Positions 52,879 to 62,590 of a DNA stretch of 64,000 nt are shown here, one piece after another (within the stretch, counting starts at the first letter, position 1; each line of letters starts with the position of its first letter). The position numbers and the translations under genes were made by a program. This DNA is from Pseudomonas sp. PH1b (GTDB lineage Bacteria; Pseudomonadota; Gammaproteobacteria; Pseudomonadales; Pseudomonadaceae). The stretch lies in NCBI RefSeq assembly GCF_000633395.1, contig NZ_AYMU01000001.1, forward strand, positions 434,001-498,000, read 5' to 3'. Under the pieces are notes generated by a model, which saw nothing but the letters and a program-made list of their open reading frames with translations, did not search any database and was not told where the DNA came from.

Positions 52879-54018
52879 TCACTCCTTGATCTGCAACCGT
52901 GCGCTGACCCCGGCGGTGTCGCGTACGGAGGAGTCGGTGCTGGCGTCCAGGCCCTGGGCAATCAGGCCTTCGCGCAGTTGTTGAAGGTCAGCGAAGGCCG
53001 GCGCGCTGACTTGCAGGCTCCAGCCTTCACCCGCTTGGTAGTCCAGGCGGTGGACCAGGACCAGGGCGCCGTGGCTGAGGCTCCACTGCTCGGCCAGCCG
53101 CGAGAGTTTGTGGGCGCTGCCGGGTTGTTCCTCCACCTCCTGCTGTTGCTTGGCGTGGATCTGCGCCGCCAGGTCGGTGACCGGGCCCTCATCGGCAAAA
53201 CGTTGCTGCCACAGCGCCAGGCTGCGGGCCTGGAGCTGCTCGCTCTGGTGTTCCAGGTACCAGCGATGGCCAACGTTCTGCAGCAACTGCGCGCCCCCGG
53301 CCAGCAGCAGGACCACCAGGGCCAGGCGCCAGGGCGAGGCCTGCCGGGGGCGCCGCTGGAATTCACCCTGGCACAGGTCGATGGCCTGTTGCGAGCCCTG
53401 GCTCAGGCAGTCCCAGGGGCGTTCTTCGGCTTGCCAATGGAACGCGTCAGCGCGTTCCAGCGCTGGCGGTTGTGGCCCCTGCCAGATCAGCTCGGCCGGC
53501 AGTCTTGGGCCCAGTGCTCCCAACTCGTCCACGGCGAGGGCCAGGCGCAGGGGCGCGCTGCCCCCCAGTAGCCAGCGGCCATCCCAGGCCAGGGCCCGAG
53601 GCTGATCCTGGGGCAGGCAGTCGGCGTCGACATGAATGCGCGAGGGGTGCAAGCCCAGCTCCGCCAACTGCCCCAGGCAGTGGCTCAGGCGTTGGCGATT
53701 GAGCACCAGGACTGGGCAATGGCGCTTGTCCTTGAGCGGACCGTGGGCCAGGTGCAGGCTCTCCAGTTCATCGATCAGCTGTTCTTCCAGGGCACTGTGC
53801 AGCGCCTGGCGCAGCCAGCGGCCGCTGCGCGCCGGCACGCTGACCTGGTGATGGCTGGCCATTTCCATGGGCAGCAGCAGGGTCAGCGGCTGCGGGCCGA
53901 GCTCGGCCGCGGCCTGTTGCAGGTCGCCCTGGTGCAACGGGCCACCCGCTTGCCACCAGCAGCAGCGCCAGGGCGCCGCGCCGCTGGCGTGGGGGGAAAG
54001 GTAAAGCCACTGGCTCAT
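52879..54018 (-). CDS. gspL: Type II secretion system protein GspL
   Basis: A 379-residue protein linking the ATPase GspE to the membrane platform. The cytoplasmic half is an actin-like fold (LLLPMEMASHHQVSVP, LEEQLIDELESLHLAHG). A transmembrane helix (LALVVLLLAGGAQLLQNV) near residues 235-255 precedes a periplasmic domain. Position between gspK and gspM confirms it. Confidence 0.9.
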   Translation of the reverse strand: MSQWLYLSPHASGAAPWRCCWWQAGGPLHQGDLQQAAAELGPQPLTLLLPMEMASHHQVSVPARSGRWLRQALHSALEEQLIDELESLHLAHGPLKDKRHCPVLVLNRQRLSHCLGQLAELGLHPSRIHVDADCLPQDQPRALAWDGRWLLGGSAPLRLALAVDELGALGPRLPAELIWQGPQPPALERADAFHWQAEERPWDCLSQGSQQAIDLCQGEFQRRPRQASPWRLALVVLLLAGGAQLLQNVGHRWYLEHQSEQLQARSLALWQQRFADEGPVTDLAAQIHAKQQQEVEEQPGSAHKLSRLAEQWSLSHGALVLVHRLDYQAGEGWSLQVSAPAFADLQQLREGLIAQGLDASTDSSVRDTAGVSARLQIKE

Positions 54019-54024
54019 GTCGGT

Positions 54025-54912
54025 TCACTCGGTTTTCGATTGATCGGGGGGCGGGCTGGGCAGCAACGTGCGCTGCTGCACCCGGACTTTCTTGGTGTCC
54101 ATCAGCCGCAGGTCGCTGACCAGGCGCAGCCGTCGCGAGCCCTGTTCGACGTCGATGGTGGCGCGAAACTGCCGGCTGCTGACCCCCAGGCCCTGGGGGC
54201 TGATGTCTCGGCCCTGGAGCATCGGGTTGGAGAGAAAGGCGGCCAGGCTGGGGTAGCCCTTGGCCGGGCGCGAGTCGACCAGGGTGCGGGCAGTGGGCAG
54301 GTCGATACCTTCGACGCTGGCCAGTACTTCGGCGCGGGTGGTGTTGACGTTGATCGCGCTGTTGTCGAACGCCCCCACCAGCGGTTCGAGCTGGCGCAGC
54401 ACCTGGCTGTCCACTTCGGGCAGTTGGCGCAACTGGCTGAGGTCGCTCAAGGGCAACGGCACGCCCTCGCGATTGTTCTGGCCGATCAGCCGCGCCGGGT
54501 CATGGGCCTTGATGCCTTGCAAGGCCAGCAGGCGCTGGTAGCGGGCCCGCAGGTTGAGGTTGTTGCCCTGGCGCAGGCTGTTGAGGTTGAGCCGGGCGCT
54601 GAGGTCTTCCAACTGAATGTGGATGCGCGCGCCATCGAGCTCGAACACCGGCGCCGGTTGCGCCCAGTGCTGCCCCAGATGGGTCACCAGCAGGCCGCCT
54701 TCGCTGCGGGCATCCTCCAGCAGTTGCCGGCGGGCCCAGCTCTCACCGCTCAGGGCCAGTTGCCAGAGCTGCTGCTGTTGCACCAGGTTGCTGCTGCTGT
54801 GCAGGCTCAGGCGCTGGCGGGCGAGCATGTTGCTCACCACCAGGGTCACCAGCGCGGTGATCAGCAGCACGCTGAGCAGGGCCACGCCCCGTTGCCGGCC
54901 GGGGTTAGTCAT
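54025..54912 (-). CDS. gspK: Type II secretion minor pseudopilin GspK
   Basis: A 295-residue large minor pseudopilin that caps the pseudopilus. The prepilin-like N-terminus (QRGVALLSVLLITALVTLVVSNML) lacks the Glu5 of the other pseudopilins, as is normal for GspK. A long alpha-domain follows. The start at 54912 (MTNPGRQRG) overlaps the gspJ stop by eight bases. GspK forms a tip complex with GspI and GspJ. Confidence 0.92.
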   Translation of the reverse strand: MTNPGRQRGVALLSVLLITALVTLVVSNMLARQRLSLHSSSNLVQQQQLWQLALSGESWARRQLLEDARSEGGLLVTHLGQHWAQPAPVFELDGARIHIQLEDLSARLNLNSLRQGNNLNLRARYQRLLALQGIKAHDPARLIGQNNREGVPLPLSDLSQLRQLPEVDSQVLRQLEPLVGAFDNSAINVNTTRAEVLASVEGIDLPTARTLVDSRPAKGYPSLAAFLSNPMLQGRDISPQGLGVSSRQFRATIDVEQGSRRLRLVSDLRLMDTKKVRVQQRTLLPSPPPDQSKTE

Positions 54913-55540
54913 TGCCGGGCTGCGCCTCTGGTTCAATGCCGCCGGGCAGCAGGATCACCCGGCGCACCTGCGGGTAGCCCGGCGCGTCCAGTTCGATCTC
55001 CAGCGCCGCCGGCAGGCTCAGGCTTTCGCTGCCCACTGGCCAGGATTCATGGGCCTGGCCGAGGCCGTCGATCAAGCGCAGGCGGGTCAGTTGCACCCCC
55101 GTGAGCAGTTGCTGTTGCTGGCTGCTGGGACCGATGGGGCGCTGCCGGGCGTCCGGGTCGGCCGGGGGCTGGGACAGGGCACGGGTTTCCCGCAGCCAGG
55201 TGCCGTCCTGCCAGCGGTGGCTGACTTGCAGCAGGTTGCTGCGTGGATATTCCAGGGGGTTGTTCCAGCCGCCGCGCACCAGGCGGATGCCGTCGGGCTG
55301 GCTGATCAGCGCCTGGCTATGGCTGGGGTCGTCCACCAGCGGCTGGCGACGGGCCTGGACCAGGTCGCGTTCGAGCACACTCATGGCCCGCTGCAGCGCC
55401 CGCAGTTGCTGTTCATGCAGGCCGATGCGCTGGTCGCTGCGCAGCACCCGGTCGAGCAACTGATAGGTGGCCAGTCCCAGCAGGCTGAAGATGGCGATGG
55501 CTATCACCACCTCGAGCAGGGTGAAACCGCGCTGCTTCAT
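54905..55540 (-). CDS. gspJ: Type II secretion minor pseudopilin GspJ
   Basis: A 211-residue minor pseudopilin with a class III signal peptide and prepilin site (RG-FTLLEVVIAIAIF; Glu5 present). The tip complex role is known for the family. The start overlaps the gspI stop by four bases. Confidence 0.93.
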   Translation of the reverse strand: MKQRGFTLLEVVIAIAIFSLLGLATYQLLDRVLRSDQRIGLHEQQLRALQRAMSVLERDLVQARRQPLVDDPSHSQALISQPDGIRLVRGGWNNPLEYPRSNLLQVSHRWQDGTWLRETRALSQPPADPDARQRPIGPSSQQQQLLTGVQLTRLRLIDGLGQAHESWPVGSESLSLPAALEIELDAPGYPQVRRVILLPGGIEPEAQPGND

Positions 55541-55932
55541 GGGCGAGCCTCCAGGTAGCCGAGCAATTGCGCGCGACTGTATTGGCGGGCGCGTTGCAGG
55601 TTGGACTCGGCGGAGACCCGTAGCTGGATCTTCAGCAGGCGAGGGTCCGGAGCGCTTTCAATCTCGCTGAACAGCCACCAACTGCGGCCGCCGAATTCGA
55701 TGCGCTCCTCGGTGCGCCGCAAGTCGGCTTCACGCATTCCGGCCCGCAGTTCATTCATCCGGTTGTCGGCGATCCACAGTGCCTGGGTGCGCTCGGCGAG
55801 GTTGGCGCTGTTCAGCGCGATATGCTGCACCGCGCTGAACAGGGCGATGGACAAGGTGGCGAAGATCGCCAGGGCGACCATCACTTCCAGCAGGGTGAAG
55901 CCCTGATCAGTCCTGGGTTTCAAGTTGCGCAT
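55537..55932 (-). CDS. gspI: Type II secretion minor pseudopilin GspI
   Basis: A 131-residue minor pseudopilin with the prepilin motif (QG-FTLLEVMVALAIF). It nucleates the pseudopilus tip with GspJ and GspK. It overlaps gspH by 26 bases. Confidence 0.93.
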   Translation of the reverse strand: MRNLKPRTDQGFTLLEVMVALAIFATLSIALFSAVQHIALNSANLAERTQALWIADNRMNELRAGMREADLRRTEERIEFGGRSWWLFSEIESAPDPRLLKIQLRVSAESNLQRARQYSRAQLLGYLEARP

Positions 55933-56401
55933 CCTGTATGCCGTCGCTGGAAAGGCTCAGCAGTGCCTGCTGGCGGTAGTCGATCCACAGGGTGTAGGCG
56001 CTGGTTTCATCACTGGAGAGCAGCAGCAACTGCGGCAGGCCGTTGCTGTTGCCGCTGGCGCCCAGGGCCGGGCCAGCCTCGGGGACTTCCAGGCGCAGGC
56101 GCAGCGTCTCGGGCAAGCGGTGAGTGCGAAAATCCCTGGCCGCGACCCAGCGGCCCCGGTCATCCAGACGCAGCACCTCGTAGCCGTCAGGCTCGATGCG
56201 CAGGCCAAAGTCCTGGTAGCCGAGCACGGCTTCCTGGCGCAGCAACTGCAACAGGCCCAGCAGGCGCTGGGCTTCCTGGCGCGCCTGGCGCGGGCCGGAG
56301 TCGGGGTTGACCAGGCCCACCAGGCCGGCCGTCAGGGCGATCAGCAAGATCACCACCAACAGCTCCAGCAGAGTGAAGCCCCGGGCCTGGCGTCGTTGCA
56401 C
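55907..56401 (-). CDS. gspH: Type II secretion minor pseudopilin GspH
   Basis: A 164-residue minor pseudopilin (RG-FTLLELLVVILLIAL). The globular domain ends in SSDGIQDAQLETQD, as in GspH/FimT proteins. It links the tip complex to the GspG shaft. It follows gspG with three bases between. Confidence 0.92.
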   Translation of the reverse strand: MQRRQARGFTLLELLVVILLIALTAGLVGLVNPDSGPRQARQEAQRLLGLLQLLRQEAVLGYQDFGLRIEPDGYEVLRLDDRGRWVAARDFRTHRLPETLRLRLEVPEAGPALGASGNSNGLPQLLLLSSDETSAYTLWIDYRQQALLSLSSDGIQDAQLETQD

Positions 56402-56404
56402 CGC

Positions 56405-56860
56405 TTAGCGGTCCCAGTTGCCGATCTCGGCGTTCAGGCCTTCGCCGCCGGGCTTGCCGTCGGCACCGAAGGAAAACAGGTCGTAGGCGCCCCCCCGGGA
56501 ACCCGGCGCGCGGAACTGGTAGCCGTTGCCCCAGGGGTCGATCGGCAGGCGCTTGAGGTAGCCGTCGGGGTTCCAGTTGCGCGCCGGCGGGTTGCCGCTG
56601 GGCTTGCTCACCAGGGCCTGCAGGCCTTGCTGGCTGCTGGGGTATTGGTGGTTGTCGAGCTTGTAGATGTCCAGGGCCATGGCGATCGCCTTGATGTCGC
56701 TTTGCGCGGCGGAGGCCTTGGCCTGGTCGGGGCGGCTCATGATCTGCGGCACCACCAGGGCGGCGAGGACGCCGAGGATGACCACCACCACCATGATTTC
56801 GATCAGGGTAAAACCGCGTTGTTTGTTCGCTGTGTGCACGTCGGGGGATTCCACATTCAA
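56405..56860 (-). CDS. gspG: Type II secretion major pseudopilin GspG
   Basis: A 151-residue shaft subunit. The prepilin site RG-FTLIEIMVVVVILGVLAALVVP is followed by the conserved domain (KLDNHQYPSSQQGLQAL, DPWGNGYQF) and the calcium-binding loop near the C-terminus (DLFSFGADGKPGGEG). It is cleaved by a prepilin peptidase that must be encoded elsewhere. It overlaps the gspF stop by four bases. Confidence 0.97.
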   Translation of the reverse strand: MNVESPDVHTANKQRGFTLIEIMVVVVILGVLAALVVPQIMSRPDQAKASAAQSDIKAIAMALDIYKLDNHQYPSSQQGLQALVSKPSGNPPARNWNPDGYLKRLPIDPWGNGYQFRAPGSRGGAYDLFSFGADGKPGGEGLNAEIGNWDR

Positions 56861-58074
56861 GTAATCAATTGGTTCAGGCTGAGGATCGGCATGAGGATCG
56901 CCAGCACGATGACCAGCACGGACGCACCCATGAACACCAGCATCGCCGGCTCGAACAGGCCCACCAGCAAGGCGATGCGGTTGGCCAGTTGTTCTTCCTG
57001 CTGCCTGGAGGCGCGTTCGAGCATGCTGTCCAGCTCGCCGGAGCGTTCACCGCTGGCGATCATGTACAGCATCATCGGAGGGAAACTGCCGTTGAGCTCA
57101 AGTGCCCGGGTCAGGCTGATACCTTCGCGCACGCCACGGACGATGTCTTTCAGACCGGTACGAATTTTCTGGTTGGCCACCACTTCGCTGGCAATGCCCA
57201 GGGCATCCAGCAGCGGCACGCCGCTGCGCCCGAGAATCGCCAGGGTGCTGACGAAGCGCGTGCAGTTGCTGGCCCGTACCAGCCCGCCGATCAATGGCAG
57301 GCGCAGCACCAGGGCGTGCCAGCGCTCGCGGTTGACCGGTTGGCGCAAGGCCGCCCGTGACCCCGCTACAGCGATGCCGATCAGGATCAGCAACGCCAGG
57401 CCGTAGTCGCGCAGCACGCCGCTGCTGGCGATCAGGCCCCGGGTCAGCAGGGGCAGTTCCTGGCCGCTGTCGATGAACACCTTGATCACATCCGGCACCA
57501 CGAACCCCAGGAGAAAACCGACGATGCTGATGGCCGCCACCATGAGGATGCTTGGGTAGAGCATGGCCAGCTGGATCTGCTGGCGCGCCGCCTGGCTGGC
57601 CTCGGTGTAGTCGGCGAGGTTCATCAACACCTGGTCCAGGTGCCCGGAACGCTCGCCGGCGGCCACCGTGGCCCGGTACAGATCGGGAAAGGCCCGAGGG
57701 TAGCCGCCCAGGGCCACCGCCAGGCTGTAGCCTTCCAGGACCCGGGCCCGGATCGCCAGCAGCATGCTTTTCAGGCGCTGCTTGGCGCACTGGGCGGCCA
57801 CCGCCGCGAGCACTTCCTCCAGGGGCAGCGAGGCCTGCACCAGGGTCGCCAGCTGGCGGGTCATCAAGGCCAGCTCGGCACTGCTCAGGCTGCCGCCGAA
57901 GGTCTGGCTGGCCCCTGCGCCAGGCTTGCGCTTGCCGTGGCTGGCGCTGACCTTCAGGGCGATCAACTGGCGTTCGCGCAACAGTTGCCGGGCCTGGCGC
58001 GGGCTGTCGGCTTCCAGCACGCCGCTGGTTTTTTTCCCGGCGGCGCACATGGCCAGGTATTCGTAGGCGGCCAT
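56857..58074 (-). CDS. gspF: Type II secretion inner-membrane platform protein GspF
   Basis: A 405-residue polytopic platform protein with two GspF cytoplasmic domains (LMTRQLATLVQASLPLEEVLAAV; CTRFVSTLAILGRSGVPLLDAL) and three transmembrane helices, the last at the C-terminus (LVFMGASVLVIVLAILMPILSLNQ). It couples GspE rotation to pseudopilus assembly. gspE ends two bases before its start. Confidence 0.95.
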   Translation of the reverse strand: MAAYEYLAMCAAGKKTSGVLEADSPRQARQLLRERQLIALKVSASHGKRKPGAGASQTFGGSLSSAELALMTRQLATLVQASLPLEEVLAAVAAQCAKQRLKSMLLAIRARVLEGYSLAVALGGYPRAFPDLYRATVAAGERSGHLDQVLMNLADYTEASQAARQQIQLAMLYPSILMVAAISIVGFLLGFVVPDVIKVFIDSGQELPLLTRGLIASSGVLRDYGLALLILIGIAVAGSRAALRQPVNRERWHALVLRLPLIGGLVRASNCTRFVSTLAILGRSGVPLLDALGIASEVVANQKIRTGLKDIVRGVREGISLTRALELNGSFPPMMLYMIASGERSGELDSMLERASRQQEEQLANRIALLVGLFEPAMLVFMGASVLVIVLAILMPILSLNQLIT

Positions 58075-58076
58075 GT

Positions 58077-59570
58077 TCAGTCCCTCTGGGTAACCCGTAG
58101 CAGTTCTTCCAGGCTGGTCAGCCCCGGCAGCACCATGGCCTGGCCGTCATCGAACAGGCTCGGGCTGTGCAGGCGGGCATGGCCCAGCAGTTGGTGTTCG
58201 CCGGCGCCGGTATGGATCAACTGGCGCAGGGTGTCGTCGAACAGCACCAGTTCGTAGATCCCCTGGCGGCCGCGGTAGCCCGACTGCTGGCAGGCCGGGC
58301 AGCCCACTGGCCGATACAGCAGCGGCGCGGCGTCCGGGGCCAGGCCCAGGCGCTCGCAGGCGGTAACATCGGCGCTGTGGGCTTCCTTGCAGTCGATGCA
58401 CAGCAGGCGCACCAGGCGCTGGGCCAGCACCCCCAGCAACGAGGTGCAGAGCAGGAACGGCTCGATGCCCATGTCCACCAGGCGGGTCACCGCGCCGATG
58501 GCGCTGTTGGTGTGCAGGGTCGAGAGCACCAGGTGCCCGGTGAGGGAGGCCTGCACGGCGATTTCCGCGGTCTCGCGGTCGCGGATCTCGCCCACCATGA
58601 CCACGTCCGGGTCCTGACGCAGGATCGCCCGCAGGCCACGGGCGAAGGTCATGTCGACCTTGGCGTTGACCTGGGTCTGGCCGATCCCGGTGAGGTGGTA
58701 TTCCACCGGGTCCTCGATGGTCAGGATGTTGCGTTCCAGGCTGTTCAGGCTGGCCAGGCCGGCGTACAGCGTGGTGGTCTTGCCGGAGCCGGTGGGGCCG
58801 GTCACCAGGAGAATGCCGTGGGGTTTGTGCAAGGCCGTTTCCAGGCGCTGGCGCAGCACCGGGTTCATCCCCAGGTGACCCAGGTCCAGGCGTCCGGCCT
58901 GTTTGTCCAACAGGCGCATCACCACCCGTTCACCGTGGCTCGAAGGCAGGGTCGAGACCCGCACGTCCACTTCGTGGCCGGCGATGCGCAAGGCGATGCG
59001 GCCGTCCTGGGGGATGCGTTTCTCGGCGATGTCGAGCTTGGCCATGACCTTGATCCGCGACACCAGCAGGGTCGCCAGTTCGCGCCGCGGGCGCAGCACT
59101 TCACGCAGCAGGCCGTCGACCCGCAGGCGCACCGAGAGGTGTTCCTCGAAGGCTTCCAGGTGCACGTCGGAAGCCTTGCTCTTCACCGCCTCGCTGAGGA
59201 TCGCGTTGATCAGGCGGATGATCGGTGCGTCGTCTTCCTGCTCCAACAGGTCGGTTGTTTTCGGCAACTGGTCGGCCAGGCTGCAGAGGTCGAACTCCTC
59301 ATCGAACTGCTCGCCCAGGCCGTCGGCCACCTGCTTGGCGCCGTCCTGGCCATCGCGGTAGTGGGCCGCCATGCGCTGGGCGAACGCCTGCTCGTCGAGC
59401 ACTTCGCTGCGCAACGGCGCACCGTTGAAACGGCGCACCTCGGCAATCACCGACCAGGGGGTATCGATCCGGCAATACAGCACCGGGCCCTGGGCCTGGT
59501 GCTCCAGCACCACGCCGTGGCGCCGGGCATAGGCAAAGGCCAGGCGCGGGCTGGCGACTGGCGTGATCAT
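58077..59570 (-). CDS. gspE: Type II secretion ATPase GspE
   Basis: A 497-residue hexameric ATPase driving pseudopilus assembly. It shows Walker A (GPTGSGKT, 248-255), the Asp box (TIEDPVEY), Walker B ([14 protein letters not shown]), the His box (LSTLHTNSA) and the tetracysteine zinc motif (CIDC...CPAC). The start at 59570 overlaps the gspD stop as ATGA. The open frame upstream to 60413 merely runs antiparallel-free through gspD in another frame and is not part of this gene. Confidence 0.96.
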   Translation of the reverse strand: MITPVASPRLAFAYARRHGVVLEHQAQGPVLYCRIDTPWSVIAEVRRFNGAPLRSEVLDEQAFAQRMAAHYRDGQDGAKQVADGLGEQFDEEFDLCSLADQLPKTTDLLEQEDDAPIIRLINAILSEAVKSKASDVHLEAFEEHLSVRLRVDGLLREVLRPRRELATLLVSRIKVMAKLDIAEKRIPQDGRIALRIAGHEVDVRVSTLPSSHGERVVMRLLDKQAGRLDLGHLGMNPVLRQRLETALHKPHGILLVTGPTGSGKTTTLYAGLASLNSLERNILTIEDPVEYHLTGIGQTQVNAKVDMTFARGLRAILRQDPDVVMVGEIRDRETAEIAVQASLTGHLVLSTLHTNSAIGAVTRLVDMGIEPFLLCTSLLGVLAQRLVRLLCIDCKEAHSADVTACERLGLAPDAAPLLYRPVGCPACQQSGYRGRQGIYELVLFDDTLRQLIHTGAGEHQLLGHARLHSPSLFDDGQAMVLPGLTSLEELLRVTQRD

Positions 59571-61495
59571 GGCTGCGCGGCGCCGCCGGTGCGCATGTCG
59601 ATCAGGCCCTGGTCGCCCTCGCTGTTGGCGTCGAACAGCTGGTGCGGGTTCTGCGGTAGCTGGCCGCGGGGCTTGCCGTCCAGGGTGCGCAGCGAACGCA
59701 GGTTGTTGTACTTCTGGGTGCTGAGCTTGTCGGCGTTGGCCGTATTGCGCAGCAGGGTAGGGCGCAGGAACACCATCAGGTTGGTCTTCTCGTTGACCTC
59801 CTTGCTGCTGCTGAACAGCTTGCCGACCCAGGGGATATCCCCCAGCAACGGCACCTTGCTCACCTGCACCTTGACGTTGTCCTTGATCAGGCCGCCGAGG
59901 ACGATGATCTGCCCGTCGTTGGCCAGGATGGTGCTCTTGACCGAGCGCTTGTTGGTGATCACGTCGCTGGTGCTGATGCCCGGTGGCGCGGCGGCCAGCT
60001 CGGAGCTTTCCTGCTCGACCTTGAGGCGCAGGAAGTTGCCCTCGTTGATGTGCGGGGTGACCTTGAGGGTGATCCCCACATCCTTGCGCTCCACGGTGGT
60101 GAAGGGGTTGCTGGCGCCGGCGGTGTCGGTGGTGTAGGAGCCGGTCTGGAATGGCACGTTCTGGCCCACCAGGATCTCCGCCTGTTCGTTGTCCAGGGTC
60201 AGCAGGCTGGGGGTCGACAGCAGGTTGTTGTTGGAGTCGCTGGACAGGGCGGTGATCAGCGCACCGAAGTTGCGGCTGCCGATGCCGATGATCGCGCCGT
60301 CCGGCAGGGTCGGGCTCTTGCCGTCCTCCAGGTTGCCCAGCAGGGTGCCGATGGACATTGCGGCGCTGTTGAAGTTGCTGGCCCCGGCCCAGTTGCCCCG
60401 AGCCCCGGCCCACTGCACGCCGAGGGCCTGGTTGATGTCGCCGCTGACTTCGACGATGGCCGCTTCCACCAGCACCTGGGCGCGGGGTTGGTCGAGTTCG
60501 TCGATGATGCTTTCGAAGGTCGCCAGCTGCGCCGGGGAAGCCATCAGCACCAGGGCGTTCTGGCTTTCGTCGGCGCTGACCAGCACCGGGTTCTCCTGCT
60601 TCTGGCCGTCACTGCGACCACCGGATTCCATGCGCTTGCCGATGCCGCTGAGCAGCTCTTCGAGCTTCTTCGCGTCGCCGTGGTTGATGCGCCGCACCCG
60701 GGCGTTCTCGCCGGCATTGTTCGGCACGTCCAGGCTCTGGGCCAGGCGTTGCATCTGCAGGCGGACCGGCGCCGGGCCCACCAGGATCAGACGGTTGCTG
60801 CGGGCATCGCCGATAGCCTTGGCACTGCTCATGGCGCCGTTGTTGTCGGTCAGGCTGTCGCTCAGGGTCTTGGCCACGTCGCCAGCCCAGGCGTGCTTGA
60901 GCTGGAGGATATTGAACTGGCGGCCACCGGCGTTATCCAGTTCCTGGATCACCTGGCGCACCCGCTGCACGTTGTTGGCGCTGTCGGACACCACCAGCGC
61001 GTTGGCGGTGGTGGACGGCGCCATGTAGGCGTCCGCGGCCACCAGCGGGCGCACGGCCGCCGCCACTTCGCTGGCATTGGAGTTGCTCAGTTCGATGACT
61101 TGGGTGACGAACTCATCGCTGCCACCGCTGGGTTCGGCATGGGCCTTGGTCTTGGCCTCGGCCACCGGCAGGATCAGCACCCGGTCGCCCTGGTCCATGG
61201 CCGCATAGCCCTGGCTGCGCAGGGCGGTGAGGAACAGCGAGTAGATGCCCTTCTGGTCCATCGCGGTGCTCGATTGCACCGTGACCTTGCCGCTCAGGCG
61301 CGGGTCGAGAATCATCGTCTTGCCGGTGATCTGGCCCACCTCGTTGACCAGGTCGCGCAGCTCGGCGTCTTTCATGTTCAAGGTCCACTGCTGCTCGGCA
61401 GTGTTCTTTTCCGCCGCCTGCAAGGGGCTGATCAAGGTGCCGAGGGCCAGCAGGGAGCCGGCGATAAATGCTCGTTTCATGGGGTCAGGGTTCAC
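59567..61495 (-). CDS. gspD: Type II secretion outer-membrane secretin GspD
   Basis: A 642-residue secretin that forms the outer-membrane channel. The signal peptide ([18 protein letters not shown]) precedes the N0-N3 periplasmic domains ([21 protein letters not shown]; repeats of the N1/N2 pattern). The secretin core follows ([52 protein letters not shown]). GTG at 61495 overlaps the gspC stop; ATG at 61480 is an alternative. No pilotin gene is adjacent. Confidence 0.95.
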   Translation of the reverse strand: MNPDPMKRAFIAGSLLALGTLISPLQAAEKNTAEQQWTLNMKDAELRDLVNEVGQITGKTMILDPRLSGKVTVQSSTAMDQKGIYSLFLTALRSQGYAAMDQGDRVLILPVAEAKTKAHAEPSGGSDEFVTQVIELSNSNASEVAAAVRPLVAADAYMAPSTTANALVVSDSANNVQRVRQVIQELDNAGGRQFNILQLKHAWAGDVAKTLSDSLTDNNGAMSSAKAIGDARSNRLILVGPAPVRLQMQRLAQSLDVPNNAGENARVRRINHGDAKKLEELLSGIGKRMESGGRSDGQKQENPVLVSADESQNALVLMASPAQLATFESIIDELDQPRAQVLVEAAIVEVSGDINQALGVQWAGARGNWAGASNFNSAAMSIGTLLGNLEDGKSPTLPDGAIIGIGSRNFGALITALSSDSNNNLLSTPSLLTLDNEQAEILVGQNVPFQTGSYTTDTAGASNPFTTVERKDVGITLKVTPHINEGNFLRLKVEQESSELAAAPPGISTSDVITNKRSVKSTILANDGQIIVLGGLIKDNVKVQVSKVPLLGDIPWVGKLFSSSKEVNEKTNLMVFLRPTLLRNTANADKLSTQKYNNLRSLRTLDGKPRGQLPQNPHQLFDANSEGDQGLIDMRTGGAAQP

Positions 61496-62022
61496 AAGGA
61501 TGAGGGGGATTGGAGAGCGCCGCCGGCATTGGCGGTACGGCTCGTCGGGTCGCGGCCGTCCGGCGGCAGGGGGACCAGCAAGGTCGAAGTGGGGGCCAGC
61601 GACAGTGACTGCTCTTCACCGAAACGCTGGATCGAGACTTCCTGGGGGCCGATCCGGCGCAGGCTGCCGCCCCCTGGAAGGGCTTCGCCGATCCGGTAGA
61701 AACGGCTGCCTTCAGGCGACTCGATCAAGGCCCGGGATTGCTCGGGGTGGCGCTCCACCAGGCTGGCCAACAGGTTCAGGGGCACCCGTGGCTGGTTGCC
61801 GCTGGCCTCGGCCGGCAGTACCCCGAACAGGCGGGCGATGGCGGCGCTGTCCAGCACCGCGGGAGGCGCCGTGGGCGTCTGCACCGGCATTGGTTGCTGG
61901 ACGCTGTGCAGGCGTTGGCTGAACTGCCAGGTGCCATGGCCCAGCCAGCCGAACCAGCCGGCCAGGAGCAGCAAAGCGCCGGCCCAGAGGCCGGCGCGTG
62001 GAGGAAGGCGCAAGCGGTTCAC
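61492..62022 (-). CDS. gspC: Type II secretion protein GspC (short, no PDZ)
   Basis: A 176-residue inner-membrane protein connecting the platform to GspD. The single N-terminal helix (GLWAGALLLLAGWFGWLGHG) is followed by a homology region (LNLLASLVERHPEQSRALIES, FYRIGEALPGGGSLRRI). It ends there without a PDZ or coiled-coil domain, so it is shorter than XcpP/GspC of the classic systems. The start is GTG at 62022, overlapping the cytochrome b561 stop (GTGA), so it is coupled to that gene. Confidence 0.88.
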   Translation of the reverse strand: MNRLRLPPRAGLWAGALLLLAGWFGWLGHGTWQFSQRLHSVQQPMPVQTPTAPPAVLDSAAIARLFGVLPAEASGNQPRVPLNLLASLVERHPEQSRALIESPEGSRFYRIGEALPGGGSLRRIGPQEVSIQRFGEEQSLSLAPTSTLLVPLPPDGRDPTSRTANAGGALQSPSSL

Positions 62023-62525
62023 AGCGACATGCGCTGCAGCAGCTTTTCACCGCGCCAATGATGCACGGCCACGGCGGCGACATGGCCGATCACCAGCAGG
62101 GCCAGGGCGACGCAGGCGTATTTGTGCACCCTGTTGAAAAAATCGGTGAGCAGCGGTTCCTGCAGCGGTTGGGGCAGGTGCATGAGGCCGAAGACATTGA
62201 TCGGTCGCTCCATCATCAGCACCCCGGTGACCAGCACCAGGCCGGTCATGACGTAGAGTGCCAGGTGGCCGGCCTTGGCCAGCAGGCCGAGGATCCGGTG
62301 GGCCTGGGCCGGCGGGTGACGATCCAGGGCACAGAGAATTCGCAGGCCGAACAGCGGAATCAGCAGGAAGGTCAACGACACGTTGATGAAGTTGAGGCCT
62401 TCGGCGATGGCGGTGGGCAGGGTGAGCAGGGCGTTGCCGAAACCGGTGACCGTCGCCCAGAGAATGATGGCGGCGAACGTCCAGTGCAGCAGTACCTGAA
62501 GCTTCGAGTAAGTGATTGAACTCAT
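62019..62525 (-). CDS. Cytochrome b561-family membrane protein
   Basis: A 168-residue inner-membrane di-heme cytochrome b561-like protein with four helices (WTFAAIILWATVTGFG; VSLTFLLIPLFGLRILCALD; HLALYVMTGLVLVTGVLM; VHKYACVALALLVIGHVAAVAVHHW). His residues are in the helix positions used for heme ligation. The start at 62525 (MSSITYSKL) is typical. It is coupled to gspC by a four-base overlap, an unusual position for an electron-transfer protein and a possible link to the LPMO upstream, whose reaction needs an electron donor. Confidence 0.85.
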   Translation of the reverse strand: MSSITYSKLQVLLHWTFAAIILWATVTGFGNALLTLPTAIAEGLNFINVSLTFLLIPLFGLRILCALDRHPPAQAHRILGLLAKAGHLALYVMTGLVLVTGVLMMERPINVFGLMHLPQPLQEPLLTDFFNRVHKYACVALALLVIGHVAAVAVHHWRGEKLLQRMSL

Positions 62526-62546
62526 GGGGGCTGTTCCGGCAAAGGG

Positions 62547-62570
62547 AACGTGGCGCCGGAGCGCCACGTT
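62547..62570 (-). promoter_or_regulatory. Hairpin between LPMO gene and T2SS operon
   Basis: A perfect 10-bp stem (AACGTGGCGC at 62547-62556, GCGCCACGTT at 62561-62570) with a 4-base loop, 20 bases after the LPMO stop and 22 bases before the cytochrome start. The stem is strong, but the following sequence is only moderately T-rich (TTCCCTTT on the minus strand). It could attenuate or stabilise, giving more LPMO mRNA than secretion-gene mRNA. Confidence 0.6.
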
Positions 62571-62590
62571 CGGGTTGACGAGGTCGAGAC

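Noticed and set aside
58077..60413. GspE reading frame open upstream to 60413 (778 codons)
   Set aside because: The extra 281 codons lie inside gspD in another frame and have a low-complexity Arg/Gln/Gly-rich translation; the real start is ATG at 59570 with ATGA overlap.
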